Below are positions 54,961 through 64,000 of a stretch of DNA of 64,000 bases, in pieces. The translations under genes were made by a program, and so were the position numbers. The DNA comes from Microbacterium testaceum StLB037 (GTDB lineage: Bacteria; Actinomycetota; Actinomycetes; Actinomycetales; Microbacteriaceae), in assembly GCF_000202635.1 (NCBI RefSeq), contig NC_015125.1, forward strand, positions 3,906,001-3,970,000, written 5' to 3'. Below the pieces are notes generated by a model. The model saw only the letters and a list, made by a program, of their open reading frames with translations. It did not search any database and was not told the DNA's origin. The stretch's first letter is position 1, and each line of letters opens with the position of its first letter.

Positions 54961-55749
54961 TCAGACCCCGACGTGCTTCTGGTAGCGGATGATCGCGGCG
55001 AACTCGTCGACGACGAGGCTCGCGCCACCCACCAGGGCACCGTCCACATCGGGCTCGCGCATGAACGCGGCGATGTTGTTGGCCTTGACCGAACCGCCGT
55101 ACAGGACGCGCGTGCGCGCGGCTGCGTCGGCGCCGAGCTTCTCGGCGACGACCGCGCGAAGCTTCGCGCAGACCTCCTGAGCCTGCTCGGGGGTCGCCGC
55201 CTGCCCGGAACCGATCGCCCAGACCGGCTCGTAAGCGACGACGATCTCAGCCGCGGATGCCACACCCTCGAGGGCGACCTCGAGCTGACCCACGGGCACG
55301 GCGCTGGCGCCGAACTTCTCGAGGTCTTCCGAGGTCTCGCCGACGCAGATCACCGGGACGAGACCATGGCGCAGGGCCGCCTGGGTCTTCGCCGCGACGA
55401 CCTCGTCGGTCTCGTTGTGGAACTGGCGACGCTCGGAGTGACCGATGATCACGTAGCGCGCGTTGAGCTTCGCGAGGAACTGCCCCGAGATCTCGCCGGT
55501 GTACGCACCGGAGTCGTGGGCGGACAGGTCCTGGCCGCCGAGCGCGAACTCGATCTTGTCCGCGTCGAGGAGCGTCTGAACGGTGCGCAGGTCGGTGAAC
55601 GGCGGGAAGACCGCGACCTCGACACTGCCGTTCTCGTGCTTCGCTTCCTTCAACGTCCAGTGCAGCTTCTGGACGAACGCGACCGCCTGCAGGTGGTCGA
55701 GGTTCATCTTCCAGTTGCCGGCGATGAGGGGGGTTCTGGTCACACCCAT
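54961..55749 (-). CDS. tpiA: Triose-phosphate isomerase
   Basis: A 262-residue enzyme: AGNWKMN near residues 9-15, the catalytic His in IGHSERRQF near 98-106, the catalytic Glu in [11 protein letters not shown] and [10 protein letters not shown] at the phosphate loop. The ATG at 55749 overlaps the end of pgk by 10 nt. Glycolytic partner of gap and pgk upstream. Confidence 0.96.
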   Translation of the reverse strand: MGVTRTPLIAGNWKMNLDHLQAVAFVQKLHWTLKEAKHENGSVEVAVFPPFTDLRTVQTLLDADKIEFALGGQDLSAHDSGAYTGEISGQFLAKLNARYVIIGHSERRQFHNETDEVVAAKTQAALRHGLVPVICVGETSEDLEKFGASAVPVGQLEVALEGVASAAEIVVAYEPVWAIGSGQAATPEQAQEVCAKLRAVVAEKLGADAAARTRVLYGGSVKANNIAAFMREPDVDGALVGGASLVVDEFAAIIRYQKHVGV

Positions 55750-56954
55750 CCGAGGACCTCCAGTCCGGGGAGCTTCTTGCCTTCGAGGAACTCCAGGCTG
55801 GCGCCGCCACCCGTGGAGATGTGACCGAACTGGTCGTCCGCGAAGCCGAGCTGACGCACGGCCGCCGCGGAGTCGCCGCCGCCGACGACACTGAGGCCGT
55901 CGACCTCGGTGAGCGCCTGCGCCACGGTCTTCGTCCCCGCCTCGAACGCCTTCATCTCGAACACACCCATCGGGCCGTTCCAGAAGACCGTCCGCGAGGC
56001 GCGGATCGCGTTCGCGAAGATCTCCGCGGTGCGGGGGCCGATGTCCAGCCCGAGACCCGCGGAACCGAAGGCGGTGTCCTCGAGAGCGTCCGCATCCGCG
56101 ACCACGTGCTCGGCGTCGGCCGAGAACGACGCCGCCACGACGGCATCCACAGGAAGCACGATCTCGACGCCGCGCTCTTTCGCCGTGGCGAGGTAGCCCT
56201 TCACCGTGTCGATCTGGTCCTGCTCGAGCAGGCTCGAACCGACCTTGTGGCCCTCGGCGACGAGGAAGGTGAACATCATGCCGCCACCGACGAGGAGCTT
56301 GTCGACGCGCGGCAGCAGGTGCTCGATGACCCCGAGCTTGTCGCTGACCTTCGAGCCACCGAGGACGACCGTGTAGGGACGCTCCGGGTTCTCGGTCAAG
56401 CGGTCGAGGACCTCGAGCTCCTTCTGGATGAGGAGCCCCGCGGCCGACGGCACGATCTGGGCGAGGTCGTAGACGCTCGCCTGCTTACGGTGCACGACAC
56501 CGAAGCCATCCGACACGAGCGCGTCGCCGAGACGGGCGAGCTCTCGTGCGAAGGCCTGACGCTCGGCCTCGTCCTTCGAGGTCTCCCCCGCGTTGAAGCG
56601 GAGGTTCTCGATGACGGCGACCTCACCGTTCTCGAGGGCGGCCACGGCATCCTGAGCCGACTCGCCGACCGTGTCGCGCGCGAACGCGACGGGCTGGCCG
56701 AGAAGCTCGGACAGGCGCTGCGCGACCGGCTCGAGGGAGTACTTCGGGTCGGGCGCGCCGTCGGGGCGGCCCAGGTGCGAGCACACGACCACACGCGCGC
56801 CGGCGTTGATCAGTGCGTTGAGAGTCGGCAGCGACGCGCGCGCGCGGCCATCGTCCGTGATGACGCCGTCCTTGAGAGGAACGTTCAGGTCACAACGGAC
56901 GATGACGCGCGTGCCGGCGAGCGACCCCAGCGAATCGAGGGTGCGCAGAGCCAT
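55740..56954 (-). CDS. pgk: Phosphoglycerate kinase
   Basis: A 404-residue kinase: [11 protein letters not shown] near residues 19-29, HLGRPDG near 59-65, [13 protein letters not shown] near 149-161 and the nucleotide loop GGGDSAAAV near 357-365. It lies 6 nt after gap and overlaps tpiA, forming the glycolytic block gap-pgk-tpiA. Confidence 0.96.
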   Translation of the reverse strand: MALRTLDSLGSLAGTRVIVRCDLNVPLKDGVITDDGRARASLPTLNALINAGARVVVCSHLGRPDGAPDPKYSLEPVAQRLSELLGQPVAFARDTVGESAQDAVAALENGEVAVIENLRFNAGETSKDEAERQAFARELARLGDALVSDGFGVVHRKQASVYDLAQIVPSAAGLLIQKELEVLDRLTENPERPYTVVLGGSKVSDKLGVIEHLLPRVDKLLVGGGMMFTFLVAEGHKVGSSLLEQDQIDTVKGYLATAKERGVEIVLPVDAVVAASFSADAEHVVADADALEDTAFGSAGLGLDIGPRTAEIFANAIRASRTVFWNGPMGVFEMKAFEAGTKTVAQALTEVDGLSVVGGGDSAAAVRQLGFADDQFGHISTGGGASLEFLEGKKLPGLEVLGWV

Positions 56955-56960
56955 GAAGGG

Positions 56961-57986
<1,026 letters not shown>

Positions 57987-58035
57987 TCAGTTGTGCGCGA
58001 GAAGCGCGTGATTGCGGTGTTCGCTGGCGGACAAC

Positions 58036-58067
58036 GGCGTCCCGGTGAGGTGTCCCACCGGGACGCC
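58036..58067 (-). terminator. Terminator between sodA and gap
   Basis: A 12-bp stem, GGCGTCCCGGTG (58036-58047) with CACCGGGACGCC (58056-58067), begins 7 nt after the sodA stop. Confidence 0.8.
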
Positions 58068-58074
58068 GCACCGT

Positions 58075-58701
58075 TTACGACAGTACCAGCAGACCCGTGG
58101 TCTTCTCTCGGGCAGCGGCGAAGCGCTCCTGGGCGTCGGCCCAGTTGGCGATGTTCCAGAACGCCTTCACGTAGTCGGCGCGGACGTTCTTGTAGTCGAG
58201 GTAGTAGGCGTGCTCCCAGACGTCGAGAAGCAGCAGCGGCACGGTGCCGGCGACGATCTGGCCCTGCTGGTCGAAGAACTGCTGGATGAGCAGGTTCTGG
58301 CCGATCGAGTCCCAGAACAGACCCGCCCAGCCCGAGCCCTGGACACCGAGCGCGGCGGCCGTGAACTGAGCGCGGAAGGCGTCGAACGAGCCGAACTGGT
58401 CGTCGATCGCGGCCTCGAGGTCGCCGGTGGGCTTGTCGCCGCCGTTGGGCGAGAGGTTCGTCCAGAAGATCGAGTGGTTCGTGTGACCGCCGAGGTTGAA
58501 CGCGAGGTCCTTCTGCAGGCGGTTGATGTTGGCGAAGTCGCCCTTCTCACGCGCTTCGGCGAGCAGGTCGAGGGTCGTGTTCGCGCCGTTCACGTACGTC
58601 TGGTGGTGCTTGCTGTGGTGCAGCTCCATGATGGTCGCACTGATGTGCGGCTCCAGCGCGGCGTAGTCGTAAGGGAGTTCGGGCAGTGTGTACTTCGCCA
58701 T
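58075..58701 (-). CDS. sodA: Superoxide dismutase (Fe/Mn family)
   Basis: A 208-residue Fe/Mn superoxide dismutase. [20 protein letters not shown] gives the first metal histidines, and [13 protein letters not shown] supplies the Asp and His ligands near residues 168-180. The metal cannot be told from sequence alone; the Gly in QGSGWAGL is common in Mn-type enzymes. It sits between whiA and gap, with hairpins on both sides, so it is probably a separate transcript. Confidence 0.94.
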   Translation of the reverse strand: MAKYTLPELPYDYAALEPHISATIMELHHSKHHQTYVNGANTTLDLLAEAREKGDFANINRLQKDLAFNLGGHTNHSIFWTNLSPNGGDKPTGDLEAAIDDQFGSFDAFRAQFTAAALGVQGSGWAGLFWDSIGQNLLIQQFFDQQGQIVAGTVPLLLLDVWEHAYYLDYKNVRADYVKAFWNIANWADAQERFAAAREKTTGLLVLS

Positions 58702-58865
58702 GGTCTCTACTTCCGGATCGGTCGCTGCACCGAGGCCTCAACGCAAGAAACGACGTGCAGCGAGGGTGACGTTTTCATCCTACTGACGGGTAACGCCGCA
58801 CCCACGGGGTTGCTTCCCCACATGACGGAAGATAGGTCGCCCGGGCGCGTCGCGCTCTCGGGAGA

Positions 58866-58890
58866 CGGATGCCGAGGGCCTCGGCATCCG
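58866..58890 (-). terminator. Hairpin after whiA built from GGATGCC/GGCATCC
   Basis: A perfect 11-bp stem (58866-58876 with 58880-58890) and 3-nt loop lies 7 nt after the whiA stop. No U-tract. The rest of the 195-bp spacer up to sodA shows only possible sodA promoter sequence. Confidence 0.8.
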
Positions 58891-58896
58891 GGAATC

Positions 58897-59874
58897 TCAG
58901 CCCTCGATGCCGACCGGCACCGCGGCCTCGGTGCCGGGGATGCCCTCGGCCTCGGCCTTCTTGTCGGCCATCGCCAGGAGGCGGCGGATGCGGCCCGCGA
59001 CGGCGTCCTTCGTCAGGGGCGGGTCCGCGTGGTGCCCGAGCTCGTCGAGGCTCGCGTCGCGGTGCGCGAGTCGGAGCTCGCCCGCCTGCTGCAGGTGCTC
59101 CGGGACCTCGTCGCCGAGGATCTCCAGGGCACGCTCGACGCGCGCGCAGGCCGCGACGGCCGCCTGAGCCGAGCGGCGGAGGTTCGCGTCGTCGAAGTTG
59201 ACGAGACGGTTCACGCCCGCGCGCACCTCGCGGCGCTGGCGCATCTGGTCCCACTCCCCCGCGGTGCGACGGGCACCCATCTCGTAGAGGGCGCCGCGGA
59301 TGGCCTCACCGTCGCGGACGACGACGCGCGGCACCCCGCGCACCTCGCGCGCCTTCGCGGGGATGCCGATGCGGTGACCGGCGCCGACCAGGGCCATCGC
59401 CGCCTCGGACGACGGGCAGGAGATCTCGAGGGCGGCCGAGCGACCGGGGTCGCTCAGCGACCCGCTCGCGAGGAACGCGCCGCGCCAGATCGCGCTGAGG
59501 TCGGGGCGCGACCCGGTGGTGAGCTTGTTGGGGAGACCGCGCACCGGACGACGGCGCTGGTCGAGGAGGCCGGTCTGGCGAGCGAGGGTCTCGCCTGCCT
59601 CGATGACACGCACCGCGTAGTACCCCCCGGTGCGTCCGCCGGAGCCCTGCACGTGGTGCAGTTCGGGGCGGACGCCGTACAGCTCGACGAGGTCGCGGGC
59701 GACGCGGCGCGCGAGGACGTCGGAGTCGAGTTCGGCCTCGACCGCGACGCGGTTGGCGATCGAGTGCAGGCCGCCGGAGAAGCGCAGGATGGCTGTGAGC
59801 TCCGCGACACGCGCCGTGGGGCGCGGGTCGCGTACGGTGATGAGCTCGGCCTTCACGTCGGCGGTCAGCGGCAC
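58897..59874 (-). CDS. whiA: DNA-binding protein WhiA
   Basis: A 325-residue WhiA: VKAELITV and [14 protein letters not shown] in the N-terminal LAGLIDADG-like domain, [14 protein letters not shown] in the middle, and a C-terminal helix-turn-helix with [33 protein letters not shown]. WhiA controls division and sporulation genes in Actinobacteria. The GTG at 59874 follows AGGAG by 4 nt. It directly follows rapZ; the yvcK gene that normally lies between them is missing. Confidence 0.93.
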   Translation of the reverse strand: MPLTADVKAELITVRDPRPTARVAELTAILRFSGGLHSIANRVAVEAELDSDVLARRVARDLVELYGVRPELHHVQGSGGRTGGYYAVRVIEAGETLARQTGLLDQRRRPVRGLPNKLTTGSRPDLSAIWRGAFLASGSLSDPGRSAALEISCPSSEAAMALVGAGHRIGIPAKAREVRGVPRVVVRDGEAIRGALYEMGARRTAGEWDQMRQRREVRAGVNRLVNFDDANLRRSAQAAVAACARVERALEILGDEVPEHLQQAGELRLAHRDASLDELGHHADPPLTKDAVAGRIRRLLAMADKKAEAEGIPGTEAAVPVGIEG

Positions 59875-59921
59875 GGTACTCCTCAGTTCGGGGGGTGGGA
59901 GGCGGGGGACGAGGGTACAGC

Positions 59922-60800
59922 CTACTCGCGGCCGAGGTCGCGGTGAGCCACGCGAACGGCCACCCCCGGGATCTCCTCCAAACGCTCGGCGAGCTCTCGG
60001 GACATGACCACCGAGCGGTGCTTGCCCCCCGTGCATCCGATCGCCACGACCGAGTGACGCTTGTTCTCGCGCTGGTATCCCTCGAGGACCGGACGGAGCG
60101 CCGCGGCGTACGCGTCGAGGAACTCGGCCGCGCCCTCCTGGCTCAAGACGTTCTCGCGCACGGCGGGGTCCTCCCCCGTCAGCGGCCGCAGATCCTCGTT
60201 CCAGAAGGGGTTCGGGAGGAAGCGCATGTCCGCCACCAGGTCGACGTCGGGGGGCAGCCCGTACTTGAACCCGAAGCTCATGAGCGTCACCGTGTGCCGC
60301 GCCGCGCCCTCCTCGCCGAACAGCTGAACGGCCCGGAGCGACAGCTGGTGCACGTTGAACATCGAGGTGTCGATGACGATGTCCGCCGCCTCGCGGATGG
60401 GGGCAAGACGCTCGCGCTCGCGTCGGATCCCGTCGAGGATCGTGCCCTCCCCCTGCAGCGGGTGCGGCCGGCGTACGGCTTCGAAACGCCGCACGAGGAC
60501 GGCATCCGACGCATCGAGGAACACCAGACGGACCTGACGGCCCGCCTGCAGCGCCCGGAGGGCCTCCGGCAGGTCGCTGAAGAGCGTTCGCCCCCGGACG
60601 TCGACCACCACCGCGACCCGCGGTACGGCCCCGCCGGCCAGCTCCGCCAGTTCGAGGAGAGGGCGGAGCATCTGCGGCGGCAGATTGTCGACCACGTACC
60701 AGTCGAGGTCTTCCAGGGCGTTCGCCACCGTGGACCGACCGGCCCCCGACATGCCCGTGACGATGAGCACGTCCCCTGGTTCGTCGCGGCCCGGTTCCAT
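59922..60800 (-). CDS. rapZ: RNase adapter RapZ / nucleotide-binding protein
   Basis: A 292-residue RapZ/YvcJ-family P-loop protein: [17 protein letters not shown] near residues 14-30, DNLPPQ near 38-43 and the C-terminal [16 protein letters not shown]. In E. coli RapZ directs RNase E to GlmZ; in Actinobacteria the role is less clear. It is translated 29 nt after uvrC in the same direction. Confidence 0.92.
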   Translation of the reverse strand: MEPGRDEPGDVLIVTGMSGAGRSTVANALEDLDWYVVDNLPPQMLRPLLELAELAGGAVPRVAVVVDVRGRTLFSDLPEALRALQAGRQVRLVFLDASDAVLVRRFEAVRRPHPLQGEGTILDGIRRERERLAPIREAADIVIDTSMFNVHQLSLRAVQLFGEEGAARHTVTLMSFGFKYGLPPDVDLVADMRFLPNPFWNEDLRPLTGEDPAVRENVLSQEGAAEFLDAYAAALRPVLEGYQRENKRHSVVAIGCTGGKHRSVVMSRELAERLEEIPGVAVRVAHRDLGRE

Positions 60801-60829
60801 GGCGGTCGCCTCCCGTCGTCCTTCTCAGC

Positions 60830-62773
60830 CTACCGAGCCAGATGCGTGTGGATCGCCTCGGCGAGAGCCGGGCCGATGCCGGGAAGCGCGGTGATCTCGT
60901 CGGGCGTGGCGTTCTTCAACGCCGTCACCGAGCCGAAGTGACGCAGCAGGGCCTTGATGCGGGTGTCCCCGAGCCCGGGCACTTCGGCCAGCACGCTGGT
61001 GATGTCGCGCTTCCGGCGCTTACGCTGGTGCACGATCGCGAAGCGGTGCGCCTCATCGCGCAGGCGCTGGAGCAGGTACAGCGCCTCGGACGTCCGTGGC
61101 AGGATCACCGGGTACTCCTCCCCCGGCAGCCACACCTCCTCGAGGCGCTTCGCGATGCCGCACAGCGCGATCTCCTCGTGCCCCGCATCGGCCAGCGCGC
61201 GAGCGGCCGCCGTGACCTGCGGTTGTCCGCCGTCGACGACGAGCAGCTGAGGACGGTAGGCGAAGCGCGGACGCTTGCGCGCCGTCACGACCTCCCCGTC
61301 CGCCGTGGCCTCGGCCGAGTCGGGCGCGGCGACGATCGCACCGCCGATCGTCTCGGGTTCTTCCTCGTCGGGACGGTCGAGGTACGCCAGGCGTCGCGTG
61401 AGCACCTGATACATCGAGTCGGTGTCATCCGTCGTCTCGGCGACCCCGAAGGACCGGTACTGGTCTTTCCGTGGCAGGCCGTCTTCGAACACGACCATGG
61501 ATGCCACGACGTTGGTCCCCGAGAGGTGCGAGACGTCGAAGCACTCGATGCGCAGCGGCGCCTCGGTGAGCCCGAGGGCTTCCTGCAGGTCCGTGAGGGC
61601 CTGCGAGCGGGCCACGTAATCGCTGGTCCGCCGCGTCTTGTGCAGCATGAGCGCCTGCTGGGCGTTCAGCGTCGCGGTCTTCAGGAGGTCGGCCTTGCGC
61701 CCCCGCTGGGCGACCTGCAGGGTGACGGGGCGGCCACGTCGCTCGCGGAGCCAGGCCTCGAGCTGCTCGGCGTCGTCGGGCAGCTCCGGTACCAGCACCT
61801 GACGGGGGATGTCCGCGGCATCCGCGTCTCCGTAGGTGCGCTGGAGGACCTGGTCGACGAGGTCGGCCCCGGCGATGTCGATCTCCTTCTCGATCGTCGT
61901 CGCGCGGACACCGCGCACGCGTCCGCCACGGACGACGAAGTGCTGCACCGTCGCGGCGAGCTCGTCCTCGGCGATGCCGAACAGGTCGGCATCCGTGTCG
62001 GGTGCCAGGACGAGGGCGCTCTTGCCCAGAACTGCCTCGATCGCCTGCAGGCGATCGCGATACAGCGCGGCCGACTCGTAGTCCATCGCCGCCGAGGCTT
62101 CCTTCATGCGGGCGGTCAGCTGCTTCGCGAAGCGCTGATCACCACCCGACATGAACGCGACGAAGTCGTTCACGATGGCGCGGTGCTCCTCGATCGTCAC
62201 TTTCATCGAGCAGGGTCCGCCGCAGCGGCCGATCTGTCCGGGGAAGCACGGTCGACCCGACTGCATCGCCTTCTTGTAGGAGGAGTCGCTGCACGTGCGG
62301 ATCGGGAACACCTTGATCATCAGGTCGATCGTGTCGTGCACCGCCCACACCTTCGGGTACGGCCCGAAGTACTTCGCCCCGCGGATCTTGTGGTTGCGCG
62401 TGACGATCACGCGCGGGGCTTCGTCAGCGAGGGTGATCGCCATGTAGGGGTAGGACTTGTCGTCCTTGTAGCGGACGTTGAACGGCGGATCGAACTCCTT
62501 GATCCACATGTACTCCAGCTGCAGCGAGTCGACGTCGCTCGGCACGACCGTCCATTCGACGCTCGCCGCGGTCGTCACCATACGCCGGGTGCGCTCGTGC
62601 AGGGAGTGCAGCGGAGCAAAGTAGTTCGACAGGCGCGCCCGGAGGTTCTTCGCCTTGCCGACGTACAGCACCCGACCCTCGGCATCCCGGAATCGATACA
62701 CGCCCGGGTTGGTGGGGATCTCCCCCGCCTTCGGTCGGTAGGGCAGGTGCGACACCCGTTCTCGGGATGCCAC
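60830..62773 (-). CDS. uvrC: Excinuclease ABC subunit C
   Basis: A 647-residue UvrC. The GIY-YIG nuclease domain is at the N-terminus ([20 protein letters not shown] near residues 24-43), then a Cys-containing region ([16 protein letters not shown]), a UVR domain ([20 protein letters not shown]), the RNase H-like nuclease domain ([20 protein letters not shown]) and C-terminal helix-hairpin-helix motifs ([16 protein letters not shown]). It makes both incisions in nucleotide excision repair. Next to uvrA. Confidence 0.96.
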   Translation of the reverse strand: MASRERVSHLPYRPKAGEIPTNPGVYRFRDAEGRVLYVGKAKNLRARLSNYFAPLHSLHERTRRMVTTAASVEWTVVPSDVDSLQLEYMWIKEFDPPFNVRYKDDKSYPYMAITLADEAPRVIVTRNHKIRGAKYFGPYPKVWAVHDTIDLMIKVFPIRTCSDSSYKKAMQSGRPCFPGQIGRCGGPCSMKVTIEEHRAIVNDFVAFMSGGDQRFAKQLTARMKEASAAMDYESAALYRDRLQAIEAVLGKSALVLAPDTDADLFGIAEDELAATVQHFVVRGGRVRGVRATTIEKEIDIAGADLVDQVLQRTYGDADAADIPRQVLVPELPDDAEQLEAWLRERRGRPVTLQVAQRGRKADLLKTATLNAQQALMLHKTRRTSDYVARSQALTDLQEALGLTEAPLRIECFDVSHLSGTNVVASMVVFEDGLPRKDQYRSFGVAETTDDTDSMYQVLTRRLAYLDRPDEEEPETIGGAIVAAPDSAEATADGEVVTARKRPRFAYRPQLLVVDGGQPQVTAAARALADAGHEEIALCGIAKRLEEVWLPGEEYPVILPRTSEALYLLQRLRDEAHRFAIVHQRKRRKRDITSVLAEVPGLGDTRIKALLRHFGSVTALKNATPDEITALPGIGPALAEAIHTHLAR

Positions 62774-62776
62774 GAC

Positions 62777-64000
<1,224 letters not shown>

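Overview
High-GC actinobacterial chromosome, most likely Microbacteriaceae and probably Microbacterium (inferred from family content, not from a search). The supporting genes are RbpA, WhiA, OpcA, a mycothiol-dependent maleylpyruvate isomerase, DUF3099 and 13E12/DUF222 proteins. The gene order uvrA-uvrC-rapZ-whiA-gap-pgk-tpiA-secG-rbpA and the order ctaB<>tkt-tal-pgi-zwf-opcA-pgl also fit. Many genes look leaderless, with TANNNT about 6-7 nt before the start codon. No prophage, IS element, CRISPR array, tRNA or rRNA was recognised.

Layout. 1-6.7 kb: catabolism of salicylate-like compounds through gentisate. The upper genes (end of a salicylyl-CoA 5-hydroxylase-like protein, an aryl-AMP ligase, a flavin reductase) run rightward. 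They converge on a leftward gentisate operon (dioxygenase, fumarylpyruvate hydrolase, maleylpyruvate isomerase). A divergent alpha/beta hydrolase shares a control region that carries a perfect 14-bp palindrome. 6.8-13.1 kb: a histidine phosphatase, then a leftward branched-chain 2-oxoacid dehydrogenase operon (E1 alpha, E1 beta, E2, acyl-CoA dehydrogenase) with a divergent Lrp/AsnC regulator. 13.2-21.0 kb: an accessory-looking stretch with a DMT exporter, CGNR protein, hydrolases, exonuclease, 13E12 HNH protein, nitrilase and a second Lrp-type regulator. Several intergenic tandem repeats lie in it.

21.1-32.1 kb: L31 type B, a lone ABC ATPase, divergent glycogen genes glgA/glgC, luxS, serB behind a tandem-repeat array, a hydrolase, fabG, two membrane proteins, a small Cys/His protein, SURF1 and an ABC-F ATPase. 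32.3-37.4 kb: a ferric-siderophore importer (lipoprotein, two permeases, ATPase) and a siderophore-interacting reductase, both with DtxR/IdeR-like boxes. 37.4-42.8 kb: a PatB-type C-S lyase and a suf Fe-S assembly operon that contains a Rieske protein. 43-45.8 kb: heme A synthesis (ctaA, ctaB). 46-54.2 kb: pentose phosphate operon. 54.2-64 kb: a leftward block of uvrA (partial), uvrC, rapZ, whiA, sodA, gap, pgk, tpiA, secG and rbpA.

Most of the window is housekeeping. The features that stand out are a strongly over-represented short motif (GGATGCC/GGCATCC) that also builds hairpins after genes, and repeated partial duplications of promoter, start or stop regions. The clearest of these is a four-copy array that ends in the serB promoter and start codon.
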